A stretch of DNA of 64,000 bases from Spirochaetales bacterium. GTDB taxonomy: Bacteria; Spirochaetota; Leptospiria; Leptospirales; Leptonemataceae. The translations under genes and the position numbers were made by a program. The notes under the pieces were generated by a model. The model saw only the letters and a list, made by a program, of their open reading frames with translations, did not search any database and was not told the DNA's origin. The stretch is from NCBI GenBank assembly GCA_015075425.1, contig JABTUL010000001.1:1302001-1366000 (forward strand). The letters are read 5' to 3'. Below, piece by piece: positions 1 to 8,868 of the stretch (positions are counted from its first letter, which is position 1; every line of letters begins with the position of its first letter).

Positions 1-195
1 CTACTGCCCACCGCCAGGATCCTGGGTGATATCAGTACGCCGGAACTCATCATTCAAAATGGTGTGATTCTGGAAGGCCGCTGCATGATTTCCAACGATC
101 TCAAACATTCAGCCAAAGATTACATTGAAGCCGAGTACGGCCGCGACAATCTGTCCCTTGAGCGACTCTTTGGGGCACGCCAGAAAACAGCCTGA
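1..195 (+). CDS. Bactofilin C-terminal end (partial)
   Basis: Frame 1 is open from the window edge to a TGA at 193-195 and gives 64 residues; the start lies outside the window. The text contains GDISTPELIIQNGVILEGRC, the beta-helical rung pattern (glycine-aspartate, T-P, hydrophobic alternation, then G-x-x-x-E-G-R-C) typical of the polymer-forming bactofilin/DUF583 family. Bactofilins assemble into membrane-associated filaments that scaffold cell shape or envelope machinery. The polar tail after the rung (NDLKHSAKDYIEAEYG) is usual for the family. The end overlaps the 5' region assigned to pdxA, so the two genes may be translationally coupled. The family call rests on one repeat and is fairly but not fully secure. 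Confidence 0.7.
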   Translation, partial: LLPTARILGDISTPELIIQNGVILEGRCMISNDLKHSAKDYIEAEYGRDNLSLERLFGARQKTA

Positions 196-1156
196 GATCC
201 TGATTACCGGTGGCGACCCGGCCGGAATCGGTCCCGAATGTTTGCAGTCGATCTTTCCGGAAGTTTTACGCTCTGCGTATCCGGTGCGCTACTTCTGCAC
301 CGGGCCGGATGATCATATAGAAGTATTGCAGACAACAGCAAAAAAGAAAGGTGTTAGCGCAGAAGTTCTGCGCGGCGGACAACAAATGGGAAGCGCTTCT
401 CTTTCCATTGTTCGGCTGGGTGGTCGGCGTCTGAGGCCCGGGAAATTATCCGGCCAACTGTCCATCCAGGCGCTCGCTCTTGCCTGTGCTTACAGCCGGA
501 CTACACCGGTGCGTGGTCTTTTAACCCTACCGCTTTCCAAGGAGCTGGTGCTACGGAGCGGGCAGCGGCAATTCAGCGGACATACAGGATTTCTCAGGGA
601 GTTTTTTGCCGTGCCCGAAGTCCTGATGCTCATGCACGGACGTCGCTTCAGTGTCATCCCACTTACCGAACACATTGCTCTGTGTAGAGTTTCTGAGCTG
701 CTCATGCGCCGGTTGCGCAGCCGGGCCCTCCGTGATCTCTTGCTTGCGCTTTCACAGAAAAGAATTTTTGCCGGGAAACCGATCGTTCTGTGCGGTCTCA
801 ACCCGCATGCGGGGGAAAACGGTAAGATTGGTTCGGAAGAAGCTGTGATGAAAAGGATTCTTCAGGGCTGGCGTCGGGTGGGTTTGCATGTGGATGGTCC
901 CGTGAGTGCTGATGCGCTTTTTGCCTGGAAGGCGCCCGCCCGCCTGGTTCTGGCCTGCTACCATGATCAGGGCCTGATCCCGTTTAAAGCTCTGGAAGGG
1001 GAGCGGGGGGTCAATGCGACCATCGGTCTGCCTTTTTTGCGCACAAGTCCGGATCACGGGCCGGCCTTCGATATTGCTGGAAGTGGTCGGGCCAGCGCCT
1101 TATCGACCAGGGCAGCCTGGGAGCTGCTTGTGGGAGGAGGTGCCATCTGGAACTGA
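125..1156 (+). CDS. pdxA: 4-hydroxythreonine-4-phosphate dehydrogenase PdxA
   Basis: PdxA oxidises and decarboxylates 4-phosphohydroxy-L-threonine in the DXP-dependent route to pyridoxal phosphate, using NAD and a divalent metal in the cytosol. Diagnostic stretches are GDPAGIGPE near the N-terminus and three metal-binding histidine segments in the usual order: SGHTGFL, NPHAGENG and CYHDQGLIPFK. The end has SPDHGPAFDIAGSGRAS. Length is near the usual 330. The first 20 or so residues are not family-like. In-frame TTG codons at 125, 158 and 170 are the only candidate starts, with no clear ribosome site, so the real start is probably 158 or 170, overlapping the bactofilin end. A pdxB homologue lies at 10440, consistent with the same pathway. 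Confidence 0.92.
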   Translation: MKPSTAATICPLSDSLGHARKQPEILITGGDPAGIGPECLQSIFPEVLRSAYPVRYFCTGPDDHIEVLQTTAKKKGVSAEVLRGGQQMGSASLSIVRLGGRRLRPGKLSGQLSIQALALACAYSRTTPVRGLLTLPLSKELVLRSGQRQFSGHTGFLREFFAVPEVLMLMHGRRFSVIPLTEHIALCRVSELLMRRLRSRALRDLLLALSQKRIFAGKPIVLCGLNPHAGENGKIGSEEAVMKRILQGWRRVGLHVDGPVSADALFAWKAPARLVLACYHDQGLIPFKALEGERGVNATIGLPFLRTSPDHGPAFDIAGSGRASALSTRAAWELLVGGGAIWN

Positions 1157-1596
1157 AACTCTATTATTTTCCTGTTTTTGCGCTGTGGTGGTTGGGCCTT
1201 CTGACTTTTCTTTTGCGCCGACAGGTTTCTTTGACCCATCGTTTCCTGGCCTTTACTTTCAGCGCTTTTTACGCTCTGTGGTACTATGAAGAATGGATGG
1301 GTTCCCTGAAGTATTTGCAGACCACTCCCCTCTTCACGATCGTCAGCGCTGCTTTCCAGAGCCTGTTGCCCTTTTTCTCCCTTCTTTTATTTATTGCCTG
1401 GCCTGCCGTTCTCCTTTCGGGGTGGTTTCGTTCCGCAGCCGATCAGGCAGGAAGTCTGGCCCGGCTGGTGGCTTTCACCGCCTGCTTCTGGATCGTCTGG
1501 CTTCTGTTTTTCTTTTATCAACCCGAACCGGCCGGTTTTGTTCGCCTGCTGGAAAAGGTCATCCAGTTGCCGCCTCCGCCCACAACGCCTCAGTGA
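1147..1596 (+). CDS. Small integral membrane protein, unknown function
   Basis: This is a hydrophobic protein of about 149 residues with three to four membrane segments (residues about 5-23, 30-45, 62-90, 100-120 from the start used here) and a proline-rich tail. The first TTG with a track-style start is 1192, but a strong ribosome site (GGAGGAGG, 1133-1140) sits 6 nt before an in-frame CTG at 1147. Using that CTG restores the first half of an N-terminal membrane helix followed by RRQ. The CTG start would overlap pdxA by 10 nt. Its 3' end overlaps the convergent glycosyltransferase gene by 7 nt. I recognise no family. It could be an accessory membrane protein cotranscribed with pdxA. Confidence 0.6.
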   Translation: MELKLYYFPVFALWWLGLLTFLLRRQVSLTHRFLAFTFSAFYALWYYEEWMGSLKYLQTTPLFTIVSAAFQSLLPFFSLLLFIAWPAVLLSGWFRSAADQAGSLARLVAFTACFWIVWLLFFFYQPEPAGFVRLLEKVIQLPPPPTTPQ

Positions 1597-2768
1597 AGGC
1601 TTCTTGTTCTTCGCGGAACAAAAGGCAGGACTTTGCTCGAGAGGGCCATTTCCAGAGAGCGACCCAGAATAAAATACAACGATGATGCCAGTGTCAAAAA
1701 GAAGATCAAAAGACCCAGAGTGATCCGGCTTTCTACCCGGATCACGCTTGTCCATAGCGGGAGGAGCAGGACTCCATTGATGCAGGCCAGAAAGAACAGG
1801 ATTTCCATGGGACTGCGGCCGCTGCGGTGTAAGAGCTGGAAGAAATGATTGCGATGGGCCTGAAAAATATTGTGACCGCCCAGCAGTCGCTTGAACAGAG
1901 TAAGGCCAGCATCGAGGAGTATGGGGAAAAATAGAATCAGAAAGCTGATCCAGCCGGCCGCTGCGGGTGGGTGGGCATTCCAGTTAAAGATAAACTTACT
2001 ATCAGAATCGGGATAAACGTCAGCAAAAGGAAAAAGAAGCGACACATAACCGGTGACAAAACCCAGAAGATAGGAACCATTATCGCCCATGAATATCCGG
2101 GCCGGAGCCAGATTCCAGACCAGAAAACCCAGGATGGCCGCGCTCAGACTGAAGAGCACGGTGGACATCATTTTGAAAAAGATGGCCGGGTGCAGGTCAC
2201 CGCGCGGGGGCTGGGCGAGCAGGGTCTCATAGTCCATGAGCAGCAAGATCCCTGCGGCCGCGGTAAGAATGAGTGCCTGAAAACCAGCCAGCCCGTCGAG
2301 GCCATCCATAAAATTGAAGAAATTTATACATAAAAGAATCCAGAAGACCTGCACCAGCCGGGCGGGCCACCCCTGCAGAACAAAGAGATCCCCTGCACTC
2401 CACAAGGCCGGCAGGCCACCGGTGACAACGAGCAGCGCAAGTACAACCTGAATGACCAGGCGCGGCAGGGCCGGCTGCGATATGGCATCGTCGACAAGGC
2501 CCACAATCCAGATAATCGTGCTGCCAATGATCAAAGTTACTACAGGTACGCCCAGTTGCAGTGGACTGAAGGCCACAAGGAGAGCAATACAGGTTAAAAA
2601 CGGCAGAATGATGGCAATCCCGCCGCCCCGCGAGACAACACTTTTATGCGCCGAACGCTCATTGGGGACATCCGGTAGAAAGCGCGGAAACTGAGCCAGG
2701 AGTCCAGAGATGATGAAGCTCAGCATAAAGGAAAAGAGGACCAGCAGGACCTGCGAACTCAGCTGCAT
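1590..2768 (-). CDS. WecA/MraY-type polyprenyl-phosphate glycan-1-phosphate transferase
   Basis: The family moves a sugar-1-phosphate from a UDP-sugar to undecaprenyl phosphate on the cytoplasmic face of the inner membrane, the first step in making O-antigen, teichoic acid or related glycans. The 392-residue protein has about eleven membrane segments and the loops that define the family: VDD in an early loop, NFFNFMDGLDGLAG, FMGDNGSYLLG, and a late histidine-rich loop GGHNIFQAHRNHFFQ. The last loop resembles WecA/TagO more than MraY. The sugar cannot be read from the sequence. MraY itself is less likely because no cell-division/murein genes surround it. Convergent with the preceding gene. Confidence 0.82.
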   Translation of the reverse strand: MQLSSQVLLVLFSFMLSFIISGLLAQFPRFLPDVPNERSAHKSVVSRGGGIAIILPFLTCIALLVAFSPLQLGVPVVTLIIGSTIIWIVGLVDDAISQPALPRLVIQVVLALLVVTGGLPALWSAGDLFVLQGWPARLVQVFWILLCINFFNFMDGLDGLAGFQALILTAAAGILLLMDYETLLAQPPRGDLHPAIFFKMMSTVLFSLSAAILGFLVWNLAPARIFMGDNGSYLLGFVTGYVSLLFPFADVYPDSDSKFIFNWNAHPPAAAGWISFLILFFPILLDAGLTLFKRLLGGHNIFQAHRNHFFQLLHRSGRSPMEILFFLACINGVLLLPLWTSVIRVESRITLGLLIFFLTLASSLYFILGRSLEMALSSKVLPFVPRRTRSLH

Positions 2769-2835
2769 CTTAGCTTTTTGCCTTTACCATCGTTAAAATG
2801 TTGACCTGATTTGTGCCGGTTCGGCTGAGTATAGC

Positions 2836-3726
2836 ATGACCTTTGATCCAACCGGGCTTTTCACCGCTATCGCAACTCCTTTTACCGGTGACGGTAAGTC
2901 AATCGATTATACGGCCTATGCAGCGCTTCTGGAAAAACAAATCGAGGCCGGAGTTCGGGGTGTTGTTCCCTGCGGCACAACCGGTGAGTCTCCCACTCTG
3001 AGCCACGCAGAGCATGAGGAACTGATTCGCAAGACGGTGGAGCTGGTCCGGGGGCGCTCTCTGGTGATTGGCGGGACCGGATCCAATGCCACGGCTGAGG
3101 CCATCAGGCTGACGGAGCAAGCCTGCGAAGCCGGTGTGGATGCCGTCATGCTCGTCAATCCTTATTACAATAAACCGACCCAGGAGGGTCTCTACCAGCA
3201 TTTTCGTGCTGTAGCCCGGGCATCAAGCGTGCCGGTCATCCTGTACAACATCCGGGGCAGAACCGCTGTGAATGTGGAAAATGAAACGATGCTGCGCTTG
3301 CTGGACGTGGAGCGTATTGTAGCCGTGAAAGAGGCCAGCGGAGATTTACTCCAGATGGCCGCCTTGAAAGAAAAGGCCGGAGATCGGCTGGCCCTACTTT
3401 CTGGTGATGATCTTTTGACTCCGGCCGTCCTGAGCATTGGCGGCTGCGGTGTGATTTCCGTCATTTCCAATGTTTACCCGCGGCGTACCGGCCGCATGGT
3501 GGCTGCTTTTCTTTCCGGTGACTACGCTTCCGGCAGGAAACTCTTTTATGAACTGCGAGGCTTTATGGAGGCCTGTTTCTGGGAAACCAATCCCATTCCG
3601 GTGAAAGCGGCCCTGGCCTTCCGCGGTCTGTGTACTGGAAGTGTACGTTTACCCCTGACGGAGCTTCCTCCGCCCAAAAAGAAAGCTCTGTCGGATCTTA
3701 TGGACAGGCTGGGTGCCGATCAATGA
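2836..3726 (+). CDS. dapA: 4-hydroxy-tetrahydrodipicolinate synthase DapA
   Basis: DapA condenses pyruvate with aspartate semialdehyde, the first committed step to diaminopimelate and lysine. The 296-residue TIM barrel shows [11 protein letters not shown] (pyruvate pocket), [16 protein letters not shown] (catalytic tyrosine), the carboxylate-binding arginine in YNIRGRT, and the Schiff-base lysine in AVKEASGD. The usual proline in Y-N-[VI]-P-[GS]-R-T is arginine here, a small oddity. The ATG at 2836 has no obvious ribosome site. The stop overlaps the dapB start as ATGA (3723-3726), so the pair is translationally coupled. Confidence 0.95.
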   Translation: MTFDPTGLFTAIATPFTGDGKSIDYTAYAALLEKQIEAGVRGVVPCGTTGESPTLSHAEHEELIRKTVELVRGRSLVIGGTGSNATAEAIRLTEQACEAGVDAVMLVNPYYNKPTQEGLYQHFRAVARASSVPVILYNIRGRTAVNVENETMLRLLDVERIVAVKEASGDLLQMAALKEKAGDRLALLSGDDLLTPAVLSIGGCGVISVISNVYPRRTGRMVAAFLSGDYASGRKLFYELRGFMEACFWETNPIPVKAALAFRGLCTGSVRLPLTELPPPKKKALSDLMDRLGADQ

Positions 3727-4496
3727 TTTCTCTGGCCGTATCCGGTGCGGGTGGTCGTATGGGGCGTACCATTCTTTCTCTGGCAGAGGGTATGGACGTG
3801 CAGGTGACCGGAGCGCTGGACCCGGTGAGCAAAGGCCTTCGAGCGGCGGATATATCAGATTACAGAAAAACACCGCTGACGATCAGCGATGATCCAGAAG
3901 AAGCGCTTCGGGGTGCGCGGGTTGTGATCGATTTTTCCGTTCCCGCAGCCACACTCGATTTGCTCAAGCATTGCGAAGCAACAGGCACGGCAATGGTGAT
4001 TGGAGTCACCGGATTTTCCCTGCCAGAACAGGAGCGTCTGGACCAGGGTGCCCGGCGCATAGCCATGCTGCAATCACCTAATATGTCACTCGGGGTGAAC
4101 TGGCTGTTCCGGCTGGTCGCGGAAAGTGCCCGCGCTCTCCAGCAATATGAGGTGGAAATTACAGAAGCCCATCATCGTTTCAAGAAAGATGCACCTTCAG
4201 GGACAGCGGTCAGGTTACGCGATATTATCCTGGAATCGCGGCCGGATAGCCAGGTTGTCTACGGCAGAGAAGGCAAGGAGACGGCAAGATCTCCCGGAGA
4301 AGTGGGAATCCATGCACTGCGCGGTGGCGATATCGTTGGCGAACATACGGTGTATTTCATTGCCGATGGTGAAAGAATCGAGATCACGCATCGTGCCACC
4401 AGCCGGGAGACTTTTGCCCGGGGAGCCCTGCAGGCTGCAATCTTTCTTTGTGACAAACCTGCCGGTCGCTACGGGATGCAGGATGTTCTGGGCTGA
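3723..4496 (+). CDS. dapB: 4-hydroxy-tetrahydrodipicolinate reductase DapB
   Basis: DapB reduces the DapA product with NAD(P)H on the way to diaminopimelate. Starting at the ATG inside the dapA stop gives 257 residues and an exact family N-terminus, with the dinucleotide loop GAGGRMGR at residues 8-15. An open upstream extension to 3630 is only the shadow of dapA. Further signatures are VIDFSVP, GVTGFS, the catalytic E-A-H-H-R-x-K-K-D-A-P-S-G-T block, and [11 protein letters not shown] before the C-terminal arginine-rich strand. The stop shares one base with the start of cdaA (TGATG), continuing the coupled unit. Confidence 0.95.
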   Translation: MISLAVSGAGGRMGRTILSLAEGMDVQVTGALDPVSKGLRAADISDYRKTPLTISDDPEEALRGARVVIDFSVPAATLDLLKHCEATGTAMVIGVTGFSLPEQERLDQGARRIAMLQSPNMSLGVNWLFRLVAESARALQQYEVEITEAHHRFKKDAPSGTAVRLRDIILESRPDSQVVYGREGKETARSPGEVGIHALRGGDIVGEHTVYFIADGERIEITHRATSRETFARGALQAAIFLCDKPAGRYGMQDVLG

Positions 4497-5284
4497 TGCA
4501 GCTGGATGATCTTAAAATTTTTCTAATTATTATCGATGTACTGATCGTTGCCTTTATCATCTATCGGGTCTATCTACTACTGCGGAGGACCCGGGCGATC
4601 CAGTTGCTCATAGGATTTGGCCTGATTCTTCTGCTTGATCTTCTGGCAGAGCGCCTGAGTTTTGAGACACTCTCCTGGCTTATCAAGTCCGTTTCTTCCT
4701 ATCTTGTCTTTGGCATCATTGTTCTCTTGCAACCTGAACTGCGGCGCATGGTGATTGAAATCGGTAATATGCGGTTATTCCGCTGGTTGCAGCCGCCCCG
4801 TTCGGTGCCCCTGACGGAGATTTGCGAAGCCGTGAAGATCATGGCCCAGGAGCGGATCGGGAGTATCATTGTCATCCTGCGCGATATTCGCGCTCAATCC
4901 ATCATTGATTCTGCCGTAAAACTCGATTCTCTTATCAGCCGTGAATTGCTGCTGACTGTCTTTCACAAAGATACAGCCCTGCATGATGGGGCGGTAGTGA
5001 TTGAAGCCAATCGGATTGTGGCCGCATCGTGTTATCTGCCCCTCTCTTCAGCCCGGATTCTAAAGAAAACATACGGAGCCCGTCATCGCGCAGCAATGGG
5101 CATTTCTGAAGAGACGGATGCCATCGTCATTGTTACGTCAGAAGAGACCGGGAAAATTGCTCTGCTCGTCAACGGGGAAATGAAAACACCCGTAAAACAC
5201 ATGGAATTGCAACCAACCATTGCACGTCTGCTTAAAGCAGAAGAAAAAGAGATCACAGCCATTCTGCGTGGTGAGCGAACATGA
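4496..5284 (+). CDS. cdaA: Membrane diadenylate cyclase CdaA (DacA)
   Basis: This enzyme joins two ATP to make the second messenger c-di-AMP, which controls potassium and osmolyte transport and cell-wall homeostasis. The 262-residue protein has three N-terminal membrane helices (about residues 5-25, 35-55, 62-80) and a DAC domain. The catalytic motif HDGAVVI is at about 165 and GARHRAAMG at about 200, followed by the serine/threonine-rich strand IVIVTSEETG. Length and layout match CdaA rather than DisA or CdaS. It is joined to dapB by a one-base overlap and to the YbbR gene by ATGA, so c-di-AMP synthesis is linked here to diaminopimelate synthesis. Confidence 0.94.
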   Translation: MQLDDLKIFLIIIDVLIVAFIIYRVYLLLRRTRAIQLLIGFGLILLLDLLAERLSFETLSWLIKSVSSYLVFGIIVLLQPELRRMVIEIGNMRLFRWLQPPRSVPLTEICEAVKIMAQERIGSIIVILRDIRAQSIIDSAVKLDSLISRELLLTVFHKDTALHDGAVVIEANRIVAASCYLPLSSARILKKTYGARHRAAMGISEETDAIVIVTSEETGKIALLVNGEMKTPVKHMELQPTIARLLKAEEKEITAILRGERT

Positions 5285-6279
5285 TTCGGATGCGCTGGAA
5301 ATCCATGCTGGGCAGTTTGTTGACAGCCATTATGCTGGCCAGTTATGTCAAGTATGCCCGAACAGATACCCGGGTGTTGCAGGTGCGAGTGGAAAAACCG
5401 GCTCTGGGTCGCAATCTTGTGTTCAGTGAAACTTTACCTTCCTTCCTCCATGTCCGTTTGAGCGGGCCTGTAGAACTGATGGAGTTTCCCGTTGATGACC
5501 TGCGAATCCAGCTGTACAACCCCGGTCCGGAACCGGGAAGCAATGTTTTTCAAACGCGACTGGTACCGCCACTACCGGAAGGCATTCAGGCTGAATACAT
5601 CAAAGACATGGCCATAGCTCTGGATACTCTGACCACCCGCAGCCTTCCTGTTTATCCTCTGATTGAAAGTCGCATCCCGGGCAGTCAGCCCGGGTTTGTT
5701 ACCGTACAGCCGGAACAATTGCGCGTGCAGGGGCCGCGCGGTCGTCTGGAACAGATGGTTCGTCTGAGTACGCGCACGCTCCGCCTTGAGCCGTCCTTAC
5801 ATCTGAACACCCATCGCGTTCTGCTCGGGGAAATGCCCGAGCATATTGTTCTCGCACCCAACCAATCGTTTGAGGTAGAAGTGCAATTGCGCCTGCTGCC
5901 GGCTCTATGGAAGGAGCGTCTTGCCTACCGGAGCTTTGAGAAAATTGCCGTGCGCTGTTCGCCGGCACCGGCTGGCATTGCTCTGGATGATCCACCTCTG
6001 GTAACGATTTACATTCGCGACGAAGCGGAAATCGCGGAAAAGGATCTGACTCCCTCCATTCCCTGTCCGGTGCGTTACGACGAAGATGCAGGCCGGGTCT
6101 TTCCCTCCGACACCCTTCCTGACCTTCCTGTCCATTTACGACTCGAAAAGCCCGAAGACCTGCTGGCCATTGAACCGTTTCGGGTCATGGCCCGTTTCAA
6201 AAGGGATGCACCGCGCAAGGTCAATGCGCGGGTCATCCGGGAAGCTTTTGGAGATCATGTCATCCAGAATGAGCCATAA
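5281..6279 (+). CDS. YbbR-domain protein, CdaR-like regulator of CdaA
   Basis: In Firmicutes the neighbour CdaR, a single-pass protein with extracytoplasmic YbbR domains, binds CdaA and tunes c-di-AMP output. This 332-residue protein has a short N-terminal membrane anchor (residues about 8-24) and then beta-rich repeats with the YbbR pattern: LPSFLHVRLSGP, LPVYPLIE, VTVQPEQLRVQGPRGRLEQ, LPALWKE and LPVHLRLEKPEDLLAIEP. It overlaps cdaA by ATGA. The glmM gene that follows in Firmicutes is absent. Its 3' end overlaps the convergent phosphatase gene by 20 nt. The role is inferred from family and position. Confidence 0.85.
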   Translation: MIRMRWKSMLGSLLTAIMLASYVKYARTDTRVLQVRVEKPALGRNLVFSETLPSFLHVRLSGPVELMEFPVDDLRIQLYNPGPEPGSNVFQTRLVPPLPEGIQAEYIKDMAIALDTLTTRSLPVYPLIESRIPGSQPGFVTVQPEQLRVQGPRGRLEQMVRLSTRTLRLEPSLHLNTHRVLLGEMPEHIVLAPNQSFEVEVQLRLLPALWKERLAYRSFEKIAVRCSPAPAGIALDDPPLVTIYIRDEAEIAEKDLTPSIPCPVRYDEDAGRVFPSDTLPDLPVHLRLEKPEDLLAIEPFRVMARFKRDAPRKVNARVIREAFGDHVIQNEP

Positions 6280-7813
6280 TGGCGAAGGCAACCGGTATTC
6301 TTAAAGTTTCTGCAAGCAAATCTGATTTGATTTCCGCAGCCTCGCGATCCAGTTGCAGGCTGTCCTCCGTGGCCTGTTCGGAAGGCAGGAGCCCTAAATG
6401 GATTCCCTCTTTGCTGCTTTTCAGGCGGACTTCCTGGATGCTGTTTTTACCGGACCGATTCAGGGCGAGAGCGATACGCAAAATTCCGGCCATCTGTCTG
6501 ACCTGATCCTGTTCTTTTGTGGGCAGCAGGGCAAATTCTGGATGTTTGAGGGAAGGGAAAGCTTTGCGGTGGTAGCGGGTAAGCAGGGCAATGGTGTGGA
6601 TTTCCTGGTTTTGAAAACCCAGGATTTGATCAGAATTTTTTACTATGTAATAGCTGTGCTTGTGATGGCCGGAGTGAGCTACTATCAGGCCGATGTTGCA
6701 TAGCAGGGTGGCCGCGTGGAGCAGGAAGATTTGATCTTTGTTGATAGTTATGCGCTGCGCCTCAAGGAGTTGACGGGCAATCTGTCGGGCAAGTCCAGCC
6801 GCATGTTCGAGAGCATCAAGACCCGGAAGTCCCGGCAAAGTTAAGCGACCGCACAGATTGCGCACAGAAGAAAGACGAATATCGGCCGTGTGTTTTCTAA
6901 GGCCCAGCCGTTCCAGTGAGTCAAAAAGAATTCCTTCCCGCAGGGCATAGCGGGATATTCTCAATTCCTTGATCTGCAAAGTATTCATGATTTCAGAAAG
7001 TAGAACTGCACCACCGACTATGATATCTGCGCGTTTCCCATCAAGGCCCGGTAGCCTGGCGCGCTCGCTGGCCTGCCGGATGGAAAGGATCTGTTCTGTG
7101 ATTTGATTGAGCCTTGCTGCTGTAAGCGACTCAGGAAGCTCCGTTGCCCTGTTTGACATGGCGGCCAGCGTTTCAATGGTGCCGCTTGATCCCACGGCGA
7201 CTTCGAACCCGTGTGAGCGAACTTCTTGCTGCAGACCGGAAAGTGCGGTGCGAATAAAGCTACGGCATTGTTTTACATTTTCTTTGCTAATTGGTTCCCG
7301 GGAAAAAAATCGATCTGTAAGGCGTATGGCACCGAGTTTGAGAGACACGGAAAAAAGAGTCAGTCCCCGTTCTCCCACGGTGAATTCCGTTGAGCCACCG
7401 CCAATATCAATGGCTAAAATCCTTCTCTCAAAGAGGGGCATGCCCATCAGTATGCCCAGGTAAATGAGCCGGGCTTCTTCCGTCCCGGAAACCACTTCAC
7501 AATGAATCTGGCAGCGCTTTTCAAGCTCGCGCAGAAAATCCGCCTGGTTTGTGGCCTCGCGCACTGCCGATGTTGCCACAGCGCGGATCTCAGCCTCATA
7601 GTCGCGTGCGATACGGCAAAAACGTTCGAGCGCATGGAGGGCCCTTTCCATGGCCTCGGGTTTGATCAAATCCAGGTCATGGCTGCCGCTGCCCAGGCGT
7701 ACCGCTTCCTTTTCCCGGGTAAGGATCTCGTAGTGGCCCGTCGCATCCAGGCGCATGATGGCCATGTGTACGGAATTGGTACCGATGTCGATTGTAGCCA
7801 GGTAGCGATCCAT
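6260..7813 (-). CDS. Ppx/GppA family exopolyphosphatase or pppGpp phosphatase
   Basis: Family members hydrolyse polyphosphate or the pentaphosphate of pppGpp. The 517-residue protein has the sugar-kinase/actin fold signatures: DIGTNSVHM near residue 5 (phosphate loop 1), AIDIGGGSTEF near 140 (loop 2) and VGSSGTIETL near 205 (adenosine/loop region). Its C-terminal half, beginning near residue 310, is the all-alpha HD-like domain of long Ppx/GppA enzymes, with HAATLLCNIG and H-S-G-H-H-K-H-S. Polyphosphatase and guanosine pentaphosphatase cannot be told apart by reading. It is transcribed away from the ABC exporter, with a 50-nt shared upstream region. Confidence 0.88.
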   Translation of the reverse strand: MDRYLATIDIGTNSVHMAIMRLDATGHYEILTREKEAVRLGSGSHDLDLIKPEAMERALHALERFCRIARDYEAEIRAVATSAVREATNQADFLRELEKRCQIHCEVVSGTEEARLIYLGILMGMPLFERRILAIDIGGGSTEFTVGERGLTLFSVSLKLGAIRLTDRFFSREPISKENVKQCRSFIRTALSGLQQEVRSHGFEVAVGSSGTIETLAAMSNRATELPESLTAARLNQITEQILSIRQASERARLPGLDGKRADIIVGGAVLLSEIMNTLQIKELRISRYALREGILFDSLERLGLRKHTADIRLSSVRNLCGRLTLPGLPGLDALEHAAGLARQIARQLLEAQRITINKDQIFLLHAATLLCNIGLIVAHSGHHKHSYYIVKNSDQILGFQNQEIHTIALLTRYHRKAFPSLKHPEFALLPTKEQDQVRQMAGILRIALALNRSGKNSIQEVRLKSSKEGIHLGLLPSEQATEDSLQLDREAAEIKSDLLAETLRIPVAFAIMAHSG

Positions 7814-7863
7814 GGGACGATTATTCAGTTGAAGGGGAATTCCGGCAAGAAAATGGTGCTAAA

Positions 7864-8868
7864 ATGTCTGAAATCATCACCGTTCAGGATCTGAGCAAGC
7901 GTTTTGACATTCGCAAACGCGGTTCGGGATTTGCAGGAGCGGTTAAGGGACTTTTCTATGCGCAGAAAAGTGAGCTGCTTGCCGTTGATAGTATATCCTT
8001 CAGCATCCAGCAGGGCGAACTGGTGGGTTATCTGGGTCCCAACGGAGCCGGCAAATCGACTACCATCAAAATGCTTACAGGCATTTTGCGTCCCAGCAGT
8101 GGTCGAATCAAAGTTGCCGGCATTGAAGATCCGCAGGCCAATCGGCAGAAGTTAGCTTATCGCATGGGCGTCGTTTTTGGCCAGAAGACCCAACTGTGGT
8201 GGGATCTGCCGGTTAGCGAAAGTTTCGATTTACTAAAATCTATTTATCGCATACCGGAGACAGATTACAGGGAACGCATGGAGTTTTTTTCTGACCTGCT
8301 GGGGCTGCGCGATTTTCTGTTCCAGCAAACGCGAAAACTATCGCTGGGCCAGCGCATGCGCGCAGACCTGGCGGCATCACTTCTGCACCGGCCTCCCGTT
8401 CTTTTCCTGGATGAGCCGACGATTGGGCTTGATATTCTCACCCGGGAAGCCATCCGGAAATTCATCAAGGATTTGAATCGCAGTGAAAAAACAACAATCC
8501 TGCTTACCACCCATGATATGCAGGATGTGGAATTTCTGGCCAATCGGTTGATCCTTATTGACCACGGTAAAATTCATTATGATGGCAGTTTACAGGAGTT
8601 CACCTCCCGAATGAGTCCGGATAAAGTCATCACACTTCATCTGGAAAGTCCGGTGGAAGAGGCTCAACTCATGACAGCTGGCTTTACTATCAAAGCAGCG
8701 CATTCGCCGCTGCACTATGAATTTCTGGCTCCGGTGGATGCTCGCATAGGTCCGCTGATCGATTCTGTTGTGCGCGCTGGAAGCCACATTGCGGAAATGA
8801 GTGTAAGGCACAGGGATCTGGAAGATACGCTCAAAGCCATGTATGGCAATTCAAAGAAGGAGCTCTGA
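7864..8868 (+). CDS. ABC-2 type exporter, ATP-binding protein
   Basis: ATPase of a three-gene exporter. Walker A GPNGAGKST is at about residue 60, the Q-loop follows at VVFGQKTQLWWDL, the signature is LSLGQRMRADL, Walker B is VLFLDEPTIGLD and the switch histidine is in TTHDMQD. The long first strand (FDIRKRGSGFAGAVKGLFYAQK) and the W-W-D-L-P motif are typical of the subgroup paired with DUF990-type permeases. Substrates in this subgroup are mostly unknown; drug, viologen or lipid export have been proposed for relatives. About 100 residues follow the core and may be regulatory. The stop overlaps the next start by one base (TGATG). Confidence 0.92.
   Translation: MSEIITVQDLSKRFDIRKRGSGFAGAVKGLFYAQKSELLAVDSISFSIQQGELVGYLGPNGAGKSTTIKMLTGILRPSSGRIKVAGIEDPQANRQKLAYRMGVVFGQKTQLWWDLPVSESFDLLKSIYRIPETDYRERMEFFSDLLGLRDFLFQQTRKLSLGQRMRADLAASLLHRPPVLFLDEPTIGLDILTREAIRKFIKDLNRSEKTTILLTTHDMQDVEFLANRLILIDHGKIHYDGSLQEFTSRMSPDKVITLHLESPVEEAQLMTAGFTIKAAHSPLHYEFLAPVDARIGPLIDSVVRAGSHIAEMSVRHRDLEDTLKAMYGNSKKEL

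Noticed and set aside
1590-2768. Calling the glycosyltransferase MraY.
   Set aside because: The late loop is WecA/TagO-like and no cell-wall cluster genes adjoin it, so the substrate is left open.
3630-3722. N-terminal extension of dapB into dapA.
   Set aside because: The extension is the out-of-frame shadow of dapA; the ATG at 3723 in the ATGA overlap gives the exact family start.
7502-7894. Plus-strand frame antisense to the Ppx/GppA gene.
   Set aside because: Its codons mirror the conserved N-terminal phosphatase motifs, and it has no ribosome site.
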